In this document: positions 7,971-17,085 of the stretch, piece by piece | How positions within the stretch are numbered: the stretch's first letter is position 1 | How the letters are laid out: each line of letters opens with the position of its first letter | From: a virus | IMG/VR virus record: IMGVR_UViG_3300046004_000397 | Coordinates: 1 to 26,433 of that record | Length of the DNA: 26,433 nt | Direction: 5' to 3' (one strand) | The notes under the pieces: model-generated | What the model saw: the letters and a program-made list of their open reading frames with translations, nothing else | The model's database searches: none | What the model was told of the DNA's origin: nothing | Program-made: the position numbers and the translations under genes

Positions 7971-7987
7971 TCGGCAATAACACAAAC

Positions 7988-8013
7988 AACAGGACCTCAG
8001 GGTCCTGTTTTTG
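7988..8013 (+). terminator. Rho-independent terminator after the tail tube gene
   Basis: A 9-bp stem AACAGGACC / GGTCCTGTT with loop TCAG runs into TTTTT. It separates the head/tube unit from the tail-assembly unit and is followed five bases later by TATAAATA. Confidence 0.9.
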
Positions 8014-8017
8014 TATG

Positions 8018-8025
8018 TATAAATA
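8018..8025 (+). promoter_or_regulatory. Late-promoter box TATAAATA starting the tail unit
   Basis: An exact TATAAATA immediately downstream of the terminator and 22 bases before the ATG at 8047. An AAGGAG ribosome site at 8034 falls in the presumed leader. This terminator-promoter pairing is the clearest example of the motif. Confidence 0.6.
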
Positions 8026-8046
8026 ACATTGTAAGGAGACTAACAG

Positions 8047-8223
8047 ATGTCAGACTTTTTCGACAGTAAAACAGATAAAGAGCTATTAGAGAGCTTGCTC
8101 GCAGAAGTCGCAAAAGCAACCAATGAGTTGCGATGCGCTGAACGCGATATCAAAAAGGCCAATGGCCGACTTCAATTTGCCGTAATGGCAATAAACGAAA
8201 TGATTAATAGACCAGGAGATTAA
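8047..8223 (+). CDS. Small coiled-coil protein (58 aa)
   Basis: A 58-aa charged protein beginning MSDFFDSKTDKELLESLLAE. Heptad-like spacing through AKATNELRCAERDIKKANGR suggests one long helix or coiled coil. The ribosome site AAGGAG lies 7 bases before the ATG, and the gene is the first of the tail unit. No known family was recognised. Placement just before the assembly chaperones suggests a tail-assembly accessory, but this is inference. Confidence 0.65.
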   Translation: MSDFFDSKTDKELLESLLAEVAKATNELRCAERDIKKANGRLQFAVMAINEMINRPGD

Positions 8224-8227
8224 CAGA

Positions 8228-8569
8228 ATGAAACTTTCGACTTTAGCAGCAAAACCACAATTATTATCAGTAGTAATCGACGACGAAGAAGTTAGAGCCG
8301 CATATGGCGAACCACTTGAGTTTTACATATGGGATCGCCAATCAATGGATACCTTTGTAAAATTAGCCACAATCGACTATACAAACTTTGGTGCCTTAAC
8401 TGAAATTGTAAAAGAATTAGTATTGGATGAGCTAGGCAAGCCAGTTATTCACGATGATGTAGTACTACCAAATAACATATTAATGAAAGCCATTAATGTG
8501 GTGGTAGAAACATTGGGAAAGTCAATAGCGGCACCCTCTACAACGACCAAGACAGAAGATTCCAAATGA
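8228..8569 (+). CDS. Tail assembly chaperone (gpG-like)
   Basis: A 113-aa acidic protein: MKLSTLAAKPQLLSVVIDDE, then LEFYIWDRQSMDTFVKLATI and a C-terminal helix (ILMKAINVVVETLGKSIA) with a Thr/Ser tail. The strand-then-W-D-R-Q-x-M-D pattern is common in small chaperones that coat the tape measure during tail assembly. It sits two genes before the next chaperone-like ORF and the tape measure, as G and GT do in lambda. Stop TGA overlaps the next start (ATGATG). Shine-Dalgarno AGGAG is present. Confidence 0.65.
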   Translation: MKLSTLAAKPQLLSVVIDDEEVRAAYGEPLEFYIWDRQSMDTFVKLATIDYTNFGALTEIVKELVLDELGKPVIHDDVVLPNNILMKAINVVVETLGKSIAAPSTTTKTEDSK

Positions 8570-8778
8570 TGTTAACTCTAGACTTTGTTGCTGAAAGATA
8601 TGGAGTACTTCCCAGTACTTTACTTCGAGATGGCAACAGTCTAGATATTGTAATTGCTGATCTTGCGCAGGGTTATCGTAATCGACAACAGGCAAAAGCC
8701 TCAGGAAAACCTGAAGCTAATCATGGCTTAACTGAAGAACAAATGCTGGCAATGGTTGAACAAACAAGGAATATGTAA
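8566..8778 (+). CDS. Tail assembly chaperone T-like protein
   Basis: A 70-aa protein, MMLTLDFVAERYGVLPSTLL then DIVIADLAQGYRNRQQAKAS, ending TEEQMLAMVEQTRNM. In siphophages this second piece is often made by a -1 frameshift as a GT fusion. It does lie in the -1 frame relative to the upstream gene, but no classical X-XXY-YYZ slippery heptamer is visible near the overlap (TTCCAAATGATG). Translational coupling through ATGATG is therefore the simpler reading. It recalls DUF-type chaperones with a short YGxxPSxLL helix. Confidence 0.6.
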   Translation: MMLTLDFVAERYGVLPSTLLRDGNSLDIVIADLAQGYRNRQQAKASGKPEANHGLTEEQMLAMVEQTRNM

Positions 8779-9051
8779 ATGGCTCAAGATAATATTACAC
8801 CTAGTTTAGCTAAAATTCAACAGCAACTTAATAAGTTACCTCAGCAGGCCTACGAAGTCTTTGTTGCTAATACACCCCAAAGGTCAGGTAATGCCCGTCG
8901 TCGAACACAACTTAAAGGTTCTACTATCGAAGCTAACTATGCTTATGCTACTAGACTTGATCAAGGCTATAGTCAACAGAAGCCTAAAGGTATGACAGAG
9001 CCTACTGATAAGTTTATACGGACACAATTAACAAAGATTATAAGGAAATAA
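8779..9051 (+). CDS. HK97 gp10-like tail completion protein
   Basis: A 90-aa basic protein. NTPQRSGNARRRTQLKGSTI and NYAYATRLDQGYSQQKPKGM match the core of gp10-type proteins, where the bound N-P/R-x-G-x-A-R and Y-A-x-R-L-D-x-G-x-S elements are typical. Such proteins act at the head-tail joint, although here the gene lies after the chaperones and directly before the tape measure. The C-terminal helix is FIRTQLTKIIRK. Its start follows the previous stop without a gap. Confidence 0.6.
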   Translation: MAQDNITPSLAKIQQQLNKLPQQAYEVFVANTPQRSGNARRRTQLKGSTIEANYAYATRLDQGYSQQKPKGMTEPTDKFIRTQLTKIIRK

Positions 9052-9052
9052 T

Positions 9053-11641
9053 ATGGCTGATTTAAATTATACCGTTGGTGTCAATACTCAATCTGCTCAA
9101 GCCGGACTTGAAAAGTTAAAAGGCACGATTAAGACTACCAGTGATAGCTTTGAAAAGTTTAGGAATCTATTTGCCGGTCTAGCACTTGCTTCATTTGTGA
9201 GAAGTGCTTATCAAGTAGCTGACAGCATCAGTGAAATTGGTCTAGCCAGTGGCATGGGCACACAATTTGTCTTGGGCTTTAGTCAGGCTATTAAAGCCAA
9301 TGGTGGCGAATTAGAATCAGCACAAGCATCATTTGGTAAGTTTGCACAACAAATCCAATCAGCCTTAGGTGGCAACAAAGATGTAATTAAAAGTTTCGAA
9401 TCTCTAGGCATTAGTCTAAATGATATTGCTACCTTAACAGATAAAGAAATATTTACAAAAACTATTAGTGGTCTAGCCAATATGGGTAGAGGTGCGACAG
9501 CAACTGCCCTAGCTCAAGACTTACTAGGTAAGAAAATGGCCAGTGTGGACTTTGCTGGTGTTAATCGCGGACTAAGTGAATATGTTCGTATCGCAGGCTC
9601 CAGTGCCGAAGCTGTAGATTCAGCAGGTGCGGCCAATGACAGCTTTAATGGAGCCATAGCTACCTTACAACAAGAACTACTTAAAGTATTAAAACCAATT
9701 AGTGACATGGTTGTTGCCCTTGGTGAAAGTGGTGAATCAATACGAAACTTTATCAGCATAGCAGTTAAAATTGGTATGGTAATTGCTACATTTACTGTAG
9801 TTGGTAAGGCCGCAAGAGCAGTAGGTGCTATTTTTGGTGAACTAAAAACTGCTGCGACAGCAGTTGGTAGTGTTGCAACAACAGTCACAAATGGCTTTAG
9901 AAATTTTGGTGCTATATTAGAAAATTTAAAATTAACTAGTTTAGCAGGCGGCTTTAGAGTTATTGGAAATCTATTAAAAGAATTTGGTAGTTGGGCACTT
10001 AAAAGTATCCCAGGTGTAGCCGCATTAGGTGTAGCATTAAGTTACATATGGGACAGTGCCAAAGGTGCGGTTACTGGTCTATTAGAACTAATGGGCATAT
10101 CATCTAAACAAGATAAGTCTATGGCTGATAGTGCAGCGGCCGCTAAGAAAGCCGCTGATGAGAAGATTGCCCAGCAGGTTGAATTAGCCAACAAACAAAA
10201 ATTATTAAATGCTCAGCGTCTTGAAGAAGAACAAAAATTACAAGATAAAATTAATGCAGGCGTAGCCAGTGAAAGATCTGGCATTGCCAGCAAACTCGAC
10301 GCATTAAAACTTAATAATGAAGAACAATTACGAGCATTTGAATTAACAAAATCACTTGTAGGCTTATCAGAAAGAGAGCGTGCAATTAAAGAAGCCACTG
10401 CCGATGTTGAAAATCGTCGAATTGGTAGTCTAGCTGAATTAACCACAAGACAAGCTGAATTACAAAGAACCATAGCTGAAGGTACTGGATCAGCTACTGC
10501 CGCACAAAAAGAAGCGGCCGCAGTGGCCAAGGCAGAGTTACCTTTAGTTGAAGATGCTATCAAGAGAGTTACTGCTGAATATGAAAGACAAATACCAGCA
10601 GTGCAAAAACTTGCCGCAGAAAGTTATGATGCTGCACAAAAACAAATTGCCGCAGAGAACTTAAAAGCATTTAGTGTAAGTGAAACAACTCGTGCTACTG
10701 ATGAATTACTTCGCTTACAAGATGAAATGGCAATGATGACATTGCCTGAAATAGATAGAAAATATAAAGAAATAGAAATCTCAGCTCGTAACAGTGCCAA
10801 TGCGGCAATTGCTGCTGAAAATGAGCGTCGTCGACTTGCTGGTTTAGGTGTAATGAGTGAAGCCGAACGAGCAAAATATGTTGAAGCTGCCTCAGCAGGT
10901 ATGAATCGACTTAAAGATCAAACTAAGGCAAACTTTGAAGCAAGCCGTAGTTGGAATACTGGTTGGAAGCGTGCATTTAATGATTATGTAGCCAATGCTA
11001 CTGATGCCGCAGCAAGAGCACAAAATATATTTGCCAAAGCCACTAAAGGTATGGAAGATATGATTGTAAACTTTGCTAAGACTGGTAAGTTTGAATGGAA
11101 ATCATTTATATCGATGATGTTAGAAGAACTATTACGCAGTCAGATACAACAGGTGTTTGCACAAATGATGGGTGGTATGCAAAATAGTATGTCAGGAGTT
11201 ACCGGTGGTGGTGGTAATCTATTAGGTGGCTTACTAGGTGGTGTTGGCAGTTTATTCGGCGGTGGTTCAAGTGCTGGAGCAACTCCTCCTTTCATGCCAA
11301 CCAGTACAGGTTCTAGCAATGTATTCGGTGATCTATTAGGTGGCATTGGGTCAGGTATTACTTCAGTGTTCTCAGGCATAGGTGATTTATTTGGTGGCTT
11401 CTTTGCCAATGGTGGTAACCTAGGTGCTGGTCGTTGGGGCATTGCTGGTGAAAATGGTCCAGAGTTAATTAGTGGCCCAGCTAGTGTAACACCCATGGGC
11501 AATGGCGGAGTTACTAATGTCACATACAACATTAATGCTACCGACGCAATGAGTTTTAAACAATTAGTGGCACAAGATCCAGGCTTTATTCATGCTGTGG
11601 TAATGCAGGGAGCTAAATCGATGCCAGGAACAAGGAGATAA
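9053..11641 (+). CDS. Tail tape measure protein
   Basis: An 862-aa protein, the longest of the tail unit. The N-terminus has ADLNYTVGVNTQSAQAGLEK, a common tape measure start. Two hydrophobic segments, at about 238-262 (VKIGMVIATFTVVGKAARAV) and about 318-331 (PGVAALGVALSYIW), precede a long Ala/Glu/Lys-rich coiled coil to about 610. The C-terminus has a Gly-rich stretch followed by FFANGGNLGAGRWGIAGENG, a signature of tape measures (FADGG...GENGPEL). Tape measures set tail length and pass into the host membrane on DNA ejection. By the lambda ratio of about 1.5 Angstrom per residue the tail would be roughly 130 nm. Confidence 0.92.
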   Translation: MADLNYTVGVNTQSAQAGLEKLKGTIKTTSDSFEKFRNLFAGLALASFVRSAYQVADSISEIGLASGMGTQFVLGFSQAIKANGGELESAQASFGKFAQQIQSALGGNKDVIKSFESLGISLNDIATLTDKEIFTKTISGLANMGRGATATALAQDLLGKKMASVDFAGVNRGLSEYVRIAGSSAEAVDSAGAANDSFNGAIATLQQELLKVLKPISDMVVALGESGESIRNFISIAVKIGMVIATFTVVGKAARAVGAIFGELKTAATAVGSVATTVTNGFRNFGAILENLKLTSLAGGFRVIGNLLKEFGSWALKSIPGVAALGVALSYIWDSAKGAVTGLLELMGISSKQDKSMADSAAAAKKAADEKIAQQVELANKQKLLNAQRLEEEQKLQDKINAGVASERSGIASKLDALKLNNEEQLRAFELTKSLVGLSERERAIKEATADVENRRIGSLAELTTRQAELQRTIAEGTGSATAAQKEAAAVAKAELPLVEDAIKRVTAEYERQIPAVQKLAAESYDAAQKQIAAENLKAFSVSETTRATDELLRLQDEMAMMTLPEIDRKYKEIEISARNSANAAIAAENERRRLAGLGVMSEAERAKYVEAASAGMNRLKDQTKANFEASRSWNTGWKRAFNDYVANATDAAARAQNIFAKATKGMEDMIVNFAKTGKFEWKSFISMMLEELLRSQIQQVFAQMMGGMQNSMSGVTGGGGNLLGGLLGGVGSLFGGGSSAGATPPFMPTSTGSSNVFGDLLGGIGSGITSVFSGIGDLFGGFFANGGNLGAGRWGIAGENGPELISGPASVTPMGNGGVTNVTYNINATDAMSFKQLVAQDPGFIHAVVMQGAKSMPGTRR

Positions 11642-11644
11642 GAT

Positions 11645-12004
11645 ATGTCATTCCAATGGATATTTGATAACGCAGAAACAATTAGTGTAAACAGTCGACC
11701 AACTGTATTACAAACAATTACAAGAAACAATACAGTTCGTGCTACTAACTTAGGTGGTGCAATTAATCGATACACAGTAAAGTTACCAGATGGTATTCCT
11801 TACAATCAGATATCGGCTAACATTACTGCCGCTGAAACATTAGGTCAACATACTTCTAGCAATGTAACAGTACGATTAGATGGTACAGTATATGATACAG
11901 GCAATGTTATCTGTACAAGTTTTCCTAACTGGACATTGTTTGGTGCTGGTAACATTAATCAAGTATCATGGGATGGCGCATTTACATTCTATGAGGTAGT
12001 ATAA
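11645..12004 (+). CDS. Minor tail protein
   Basis: A 119-aa, beta-rich protein (SFQWIFDNAETISVNSRPTV, TVLQTITRNNTVRATNLGG). It sits between the tape measure and the L-like hub gene, where lambda-type phages carry a minor tail or distal tail protein. No catalytic motif is seen. Shine-Dalgarno AGGAGA precedes it by 7 bases. The role comes from order only. The stop overlaps the next start (TAATG). Confidence 0.5.
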   Translation: MSFQWIFDNAETISVNSRPTVLQTITRNNTVRATNLGGAINRYTVKLPDGIPYNQISANITAAETLGQHTSSNVTVRLDGTVYDTGNVICTSFPNWTLFGAGNINQVSWDGAFTFYEVV

Positions 12005-12591
12005 TGGCTATTCAAGACCTATCAAGTTATTCCAGTATCTATGCCGCATTATTTGTGCGTATGGACATACCTGACTACGAAATACTTAGATACAGCACAC
12101 ACTTTGCCGCTTACACAGTTACAGAAAGTGATGGCACTTCACACAGTTATACAAACTTAGGTACACTGGTAGGTGTCACAGACAACACCTTTGGTATTAG
12201 AACTAATCCAGAAGAGATTACCATTACTATCTCAGGTGTGCCATTAACCAATGTTAGCATGGTGTTAGCCGAATCAATTAAAGGCAGTCGAGTAGAAGTG
12301 CGTCGTCAGTTCTTTACTGGCAATAACTATACAGCTATCAACACTCCAGTAGTCAAGTTTAAGGGAATAGTAAATAACTATAGTGTCGTAGAAGGTTGGC
12401 CTGAATCAGGAACTGTAGGCACTTGTACAATTGGCTTTCAATGTAGTACCCTAATAGATCTAATGGAAAAGAAAGTAGCCGGGCGCAGAACAAATCCTAT
12501 GGATGAGAAGACATACTTCCCTAGTGATTTAGCTATGGATCGTGTACCCACACTAGCAGGTAGTAGCTTTAACTTTGGCGCACCAAAATAA
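12004..12591 (+). CDS. Tail hub protein, gpL / DUF2163-like
   Basis: A 195-aa protein. The C-terminus carries a pattern typical of L or DUF2163-like tail proteins: STLIDLMEKKVAGRRTNPMD, then TYFPSDLAMDRVPTLAGSSF ending NFGAPK. A Cys pair region (GTCTIGFQCST) is close to where lambda gpL holds an iron-sulfur cluster, although only two Cys are visible, so a cluster is doubtful. It precedes the J-like gene as in lambda (L-K-I-J). Start overlaps the previous stop. Confidence 0.6.
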   Translation: MAIQDLSSYSSIYAALFVRMDIPDYEILRYSTHFAAYTVTESDGTSHSYTNLGTLVGVTDNTFGIRTNPEEITITISGVPLTNVSMVLAESIKGSRVEVRRQFFTGNNYTAINTPVVKFKGIVNNYSVVEGWPESGTVGTCTIGFQCSTLIDLMEKKVAGRRTNPMDEKTYFPSDLAMDRVPTLAGSSFNFGAPK

Positions 12592-12601
12592 GGATTAATA
12601 G

Positions 12602-13387
12602 ATGTCATTCATAGATAGCATTGTAGATGTAGGCAAGAGTGTATGGAATTCAGTTACTGGTGGAGGCATGGGTTCAACCATAGTCAACACTTTAATAACT
12701 GGCTATGCTCTCAATCAAGTTACTAAATCAATTAACAAAAGTTCAAATACTCAGGCTACACAGAGTCAAACAGCGCAGATAGAAACTGGTAATAAGATTA
12801 CCTTAAGTCCTACTAGTGAGAATAGAATACCTGTGGTCTATGGTGGTGCTATCTTATCCGGCATTATTACAGATGCTCGGATGTCAGCAGACAATCAGAC
12901 TATGACCTACTGCCTAACCATTAGTGAAGTAACTGGCACAAAGATGAGTGATGGAATAGCCAGCGAATTCCTATTTGAAGATGTCTATGCTAATGGCAAT
13001 AGAATTATATTCCGAGCCGACGGTGTTACTGCCAGTTATATGATAGATGCAGATGGCAATGTGGATCGGAGTATTGATGGATTAATTAAAGTTTACCTAT
13101 ACAAGGATGGCAGTATCCATCCAGCTATCTTAGATAACTATACTGCTGGTGCCACTGGATTAGCTTCTACTTACATGCCTGGCTGGACTACCTCACACAG
13201 TATGAATAACCTAGTATTTGCCATAGTAGAAGTAACCTACAACAAAACAAAGAATGTTACCAGCTTGCCTAATATCTCATTTGCCATACAAAACTCAATG
13301 ACCATGCCAGGTGATTGCTTATATGATTATATGACCAATACCCGTTATGGTGCTGGTATCCCCCCTACGGAGATTAAAGATGCATAG
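12602..13387 (+). CDS. Tail tip J-like protein, N-terminal part
   Basis: A 261-aa protein with MSFIDSIVDVGKSVWNSVTG, a hydrophobic segment (STIVNTLITGYALNQ) and the J-type core IPVVYGGAILSGIITDARMS and CLYDYMTNTRYGAGIPPTEI, which in whole J proteins leads into the next domain. Here it ends at TAG (13385-13387). The next frame begins at ATG 13380 and would continue with SLTELNNYS. Deleting one base in GCATAGTTT would keep the two parts in one frame. The gene is therefore a J-like protein split either by a frameshift or by deliberate division into coupled genes. J proteins form the tail tip and bind the receptor. Confidence 0.75.
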   Translation: MSFIDSIVDVGKSVWNSVTGGGMGSTIVNTLITGYALNQVTKSINKSSNTQATQSQTAQIETGNKITLSPTSENRIPVVYGGAILSGIITDARMSADNQTMTYCLTISEVTGTKMSDGIASEFLFEDVYANGNRIIFRADGVTASYMIDADGNVDRSIDGLIKVYLYKDGSIHPAILDNYTAGATGLASTYMPGWTTSHSMNNLVFAIVEVTYNKTKNVTSLPNISFAIQNSMTMPGDCLYDYMTNTRYGAGIPPTEIKDA

Positions 13388-15374
13388 TTTAACAGAATTA
13401 AACAATTATAGTATAACATCAATTGAGTATAATGATGAACGACCCGCAAGTTATACAACAGTGCCAAATATAAATGCATACCCTACTAGTCAAACAATTT
13501 ATGGAGATGAAGGATCAACTCATAAATTACCAATACCAGTCATATTTACTGATATAACAGCAAGTGATGGTATGACTTTAACAGTTAATGTTGCAGGACA
13601 CACAGGTGCCAATGTTTCATGGGGAACTTTGCCTGAATCAGCTATTGCTAGTAATCCGTCAACTGGAATTTATATTTTATCAAATATAATGACATTGGGC
13701 CGATGGAATTCTATTATATCTAGTAATCCAACAATTTATTTAGGTCCGGATGTCAGTGGTAATGTTAATTATACTGCTAATTTATCGATTAGTTCTGATC
13801 TTACAGATAAATTTAGCTGGACTGTTACCGCAGTGTTAAATGATTTTACTGAAATTAATACAAGTTCTTTATCAACTTTTTATTATATTCAAGATCATAT
13901 AAGTCCGCCACTTACATCTTTTAACAGTGGTTTACAAATTACTGATACAGAAAATCCCTCAGGCACATATCAGGTTAGATTATTACATACACCTCTTAAT
14001 ACAGGGACTTTTGTTAGTAATGGATCTGGAACAGCTACTAGTTCTTATACAGCTAATGTCCTGACCATTTCCGGAGTAAAAAGTTCAGTGAATAGTCATT
14101 TGGCTAATATTTCATTTTTACCTGCAACTACTGCAATTTTAAGTAATATTAGTTGTACATATGAAGTTAAAAATTTAAGTAGTAATACATATTCTTACGC
14201 TACACAAACAGGCGTAAGTTATGGATTTGGTAGTGATGTTGCTAATTTAGGATTAAGTAGAACCTATCCGTTAGATCAAGCTAGCTACGGAACACCATTA
14301 TTTCCTTACGACATTCCTTATATTGACGAAGTAACCGCATTTCCTTATATTAGTGATGCCAACACTAAATTATTATTAACCTGCAATTCGGCTACAGGCT
14401 TGACAGACAGTAGTCCTGATGGGGTCAGTCCTTCAACTCAAGCCAATGTTGTATTGGCTACTCAATATAATTCTCGTCTACAGTCTGATCTTAGATACTT
14501 ACCAGCTGAAAGAAAATATGGTGATAGTTGTTTAAAATTTAATTCAATAACATCAGATGCTATACTTTCTTATAGTGGTGCTAATAGAAGTAGTTATGGA
14601 ACTGCATGGACTATTGAATGTTCTTTTAAGATAAATGGGGTAGGAAATAATATGTCAAGTACTCGAGGGACTCCAAGTATATTCAAATTATTGCCGCATA
14701 ATATCGAATTTGATGGAGTTAAATTTATAATTCCGTTATCTAATGGCTCTACATGGTCTGGAACATATCAGCTTTCCCTACCGGATCGACTTAGACGATA
14801 TAGTCCTTTATATGTAGCCGGACCTACTGCTTGGGAACACATAGCAATATCATATAATAATGGTATGTTCTATTTTTATGCTGATGGTGAATTAATAGGG
14901 CAATATTCTTATACATTAAATTTACCAACTGGGGCATCGGCTACTGGCGGATTACAATTGGGATATAAACTTAACGGATATATGGATGGGATTAGATTTT
15001 CTAATGTGGCAAGATATACAGGTGAATCTATAAGTCAATTTAAAGAACCAATATATTCTGTTAATTATTCAGTAACTACATCAACTTGGGCTTCGGGTGC
15101 TAGTCCTCCTCGACCATCAAGTCTAGGACCAGCTATTATATCAACCAGTGTGTATTCAAATAATAGCTATTCATTTGGTGGTGTTAATTGGAATAACACT
15201 ACTAATTCTTATACTGGCCCTGTTGGATACATGGACTATAATAATTTAGTGGCTTATCACGATATATATATTGCAGTTGAGCCAACATATACATCACCTG
15301 TAAATGTCACTGTAACACAATATAAAAATAATGAATTTCAACTTTTAAAAACATTTATAGTAACAGGACAATAA
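13380..15374 (+). CDS. Inserted tail-tip module with LamG-like lectin domain
   Basis: A 664-aa protein. Its first residues (MHSLTELNNYSITSIEYNDE) look like the continuation of the J-type core. Residues 20-280 are repeated beta domains rich in Ser and Thr. About 310-560 is a LamG-like sandwich: LLLTCNSATG, WTIECSFKIN, AWEHIAISYNNGMFYFYADG and GYMDGIRFSNVARYTGE. Start 13380 is chosen over 13347 because GGAG (13369-13372) lies 7 bases upstream and the ATG overlaps the previous stop. Codons are richer in A/T than in flanking genes, suggesting transfer. The domain probably binds surface glycans of the host. It ends with TAATATG, coupling it to the next ORF. Confidence 0.7.
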   Translation: MHSLTELNNYSITSIEYNDERPASYTTVPNINAYPTSQTIYGDEGSTHKLPIPVIFTDITASDGMTLTVNVAGHTGANVSWGTLPESAIASNPSTGIYILSNIMTLGRWNSIISSNPTIYLGPDVSGNVNYTANLSISSDLTDKFSWTVTAVLNDFTEINTSSLSTFYYIQDHISPPLTSFNSGLQITDTENPSGTYQVRLLHTPLNTGTFVSNGSGTATSSYTANVLTISGVKSSVNSHLANISFLPATTAILSNISCTYEVKNLSSNTYSYATQTGVSYGFGSDVANLGLSRTYPLDQASYGTPLFPYDIPYIDEVTAFPYISDANTKLLLTCNSATGLTDSSPDGVSPSTQANVVLATQYNSRLQSDLRYLPAERKYGDSCLKFNSITSDAILSYSGANRSSYGTAWTIECSFKINGVGNNMSSTRGTPSIFKLLPHNIEFDGVKFIIPLSNGSTWSGTYQLSLPDRLRRYSPLYVAGPTAWEHIAISYNNGMFYFYADGELIGQYSYTLNLPTGASATGGLQLGYKLNGYMDGIRFSNVARYTGESISQFKEPIYSVNYSVTTSTWASGASPPRPSSLGPAIISTSVYSNNSYSFGGVNWNNTTNSYTGPVGYMDYNNLVAYHDIYIAVEPTYTSPVNVTVTQYKNNEFQLLKTFIVTGQ

Positions 15375-15375
15375 T

Positions 15376-17052
15376 ATGCCAGGATTATCAAGTGGTTACA
15401 CATACAGAATTAACGGCACCTTAAACACCACTGATGGTGTTTTAGCCAACATGGAAAAGTTAGCCAACAGTACCGCAAGTTGGATTAGTTTTGATATGTT
15501 TACCGGCAAGTGGGATGTCGTAATCAACAAGGCTGAATCGGTTAGTGCCGCATTTGATGACAGCAATATCATTGGCAGTATTCAACTGAATATCCTTGGT
15601 CTTAAAGACATGTATAACTCAGTAGAAGTACAATTTCCACACAGTGACTTAAACGGACAAAAAGACTATATTCGTATTAGTATTCCCGCTGAAGACAGAC
15701 TGCCAGGTGAGCCAGATAATAATCTAACCATTAACTATGAACTACTCAGTGATCCAGTGCAGGCACAGTTCCTTGGCTTGGTAGAGCTAAAACAATCAAG
15801 ACTAGACAAGACTATTGTGTTCCGTGCTGACTACAGCAAGATTAATATCCCAGCTGGCGCAGTCATCTCAGTTACTAATACGACATTCGGTTGGACAGCA
15901 AAAGAATTTCGCATTGTCACAGTAAAAGAAATATCAGATGGCGATGCCCTACACACAGAAATTACTGCCATTGAGTATGATGCTAATACCTACTCAACAG
16001 ATGACTTATATAGATATATCCGTAGCAATGCCACAGGTATTGTAACATTTGGTGCTATTGGGCAACCAGATGCTCCACAGGTAACTAAATTAGAAGGTGT
16101 TAGTCGTCCAGGTATTATTATCGAAGCTGATGTGCCAGGTGGATTAGTTAATGGTATGGAATACTGGTTGACTCGTGAAACTACTATAAGTTCCGATGAT
16201 CTAAGAAAGTATGATTTAATTGGCACTGTATATGGTACTGGCGGAACTAACCTTGTGCAAGGCGATACTGTTGAAATTGACTACGATACACTCGACACTG
16301 GTAACTTGTATGTTAAGGTTAGAGGTATCAACGGTGACATTACAGGTCCATATAGTACACCAAGTGGATTAATTAACTTTAATGCTAAACAGGTAACTGA
16401 TGCCATTGGTGGTAATACTGCGGTAAATGATAATACTGGTAATTCCATTGGTGGCTTGTTGGGCATGAATGGCTTAATGTGGTTATTGAATCAATTAATG
16501 TCAGGTGGCAATACCGGCAATACAGCGGCTACTATTAGTAGTTTAGGTTCATTATTTGGTATAACCGGTAATATTGCTAATACTGTAAGTGGCACATTAC
16601 AAGGTGTAGGTAGTGCCGCTCAAGCCGGAAATAAATTAATGATTATTGCTTCTGCTAATTCTGTAGCAGCTGTTGATGCTCCTCCAGGTGATAATACAAT
16701 CTACACTACAACTTTTACTCCTACTATATCTGGTACTTATAAAATGGATGTTATTGTAGATCAAAATTCTTCAGGGGCAATTGGCGGGCGTGGATCAGCT
16801 TGGGGAGAAGCAAGAGATGAAATTGCTATAAGTGTTGAAATATTAAATGGGGCTACTTCAATTGCTTATGCTAATTCTGGTGGTCCAGGAGCACAGTCAT
16901 GGATGGATTTTGCCGTGACTGCTATTTTTTCTTTAACTGCCGGTGTAACATACACATTACAATTTGGTACTTTAGTTAATACCGCATCTAATCCAACAAC
17001 TCATGGAAATTTTGACATTAGTTGGAACATATACACTGTTGCTATCGCATAA
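15376..17052 (+). CDS. Tail tip J-like protein, C-terminal part
   Basis: A 558-aa protein whose opening (SGYTYRINGTLNTTDGVLAN, then MEKLANSTASWISFDMFTGKW) and middle (VEVQFPHSDLNGQKDYIRIS, ELKQSRLDKTIVFRADYSKI, HTEITAIEYDANTYSTDDLY) follow the usual order of J-type tail tip proteins after the point where the N-terminal part stops. A fibronectin-like region and a Gly/Asn-rich linker follow. The last 130 residues form a separate beta domain with different codon style (many GCT, TCT, ATT), perhaps another exchanged receptor module. A weak AGGA precedes the ATG and termination upstream is two bases away, so it probably relies on translational coupling. Confidence 0.75.
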   Translation: MPGLSSGYTYRINGTLNTTDGVLANMEKLANSTASWISFDMFTGKWDVVINKAESVSAAFDDSNIIGSIQLNILGLKDMYNSVEVQFPHSDLNGQKDYIRISIPAEDRLPGEPDNNLTINYELLSDPVQAQFLGLVELKQSRLDKTIVFRADYSKINIPAGAVISVTNTTFGWTAKEFRIVTVKEISDGDALHTEITAIEYDANTYSTDDLYRYIRSNATGIVTFGAIGQPDAPQVTKLEGVSRPGIIIEADVPGGLVNGMEYWLTRETTISSDDLRKYDLIGTVYGTGGTNLVQGDTVEIDYDTLDTGNLYVKVRGINGDITGPYSTPSGLINFNAKQVTDAIGGNTAVNDNTGNSIGGLLGMNGLMWLLNQLMSGGNTGNTAATISSLGSLFGITGNIANTVSGTLQGVGSAAQAGNKLMIIASANSVAAVDAPPGDNTIYTTTFTPTISGTYKMDVIVDQNSSGAIGGRGSAWGEARDEIAISVEILNGATSIAYANSGGPGAQSWMDFAVTAIFSLTAGVTYTLQFGTLVNTASNPTTHGNFDISWNIYTVAIA

Positions 17053-17062
17053 TTTAATTTAA

Positions 17063-17070
17063 CTAAATAC
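17063..17070 (+). promoter_or_regulatory. Late-promoter-like box CTAAATAC upstream of the fibre module
   Basis: CTAAATAC followed by TAG lies 11 bases after the J-like stop and 65 bases before the ATG at 17135. The long leader it would produce contains the stem-loop at 17086-17112. Confidence 0.45.
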
Positions 17071-17085
17071 TAGCTACAACATGCA

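Noticed and set aside
8555-8575. Programmed -1 frameshift making a GT-type chaperone fusion
   Set aside because: The second ORF is in the right (-1) frame, but no X-XXY-YYZ heptamer is present at the overlap. ATGATG coupling explains both genes.
9283-11532. Long minus-strand ORFs under the tape measure and terminase genes
   Set aside because: They lack ribosome sites and have odd composition (Pro- or Ser-rich), as expected for antisense shadows of the real + strand genes.
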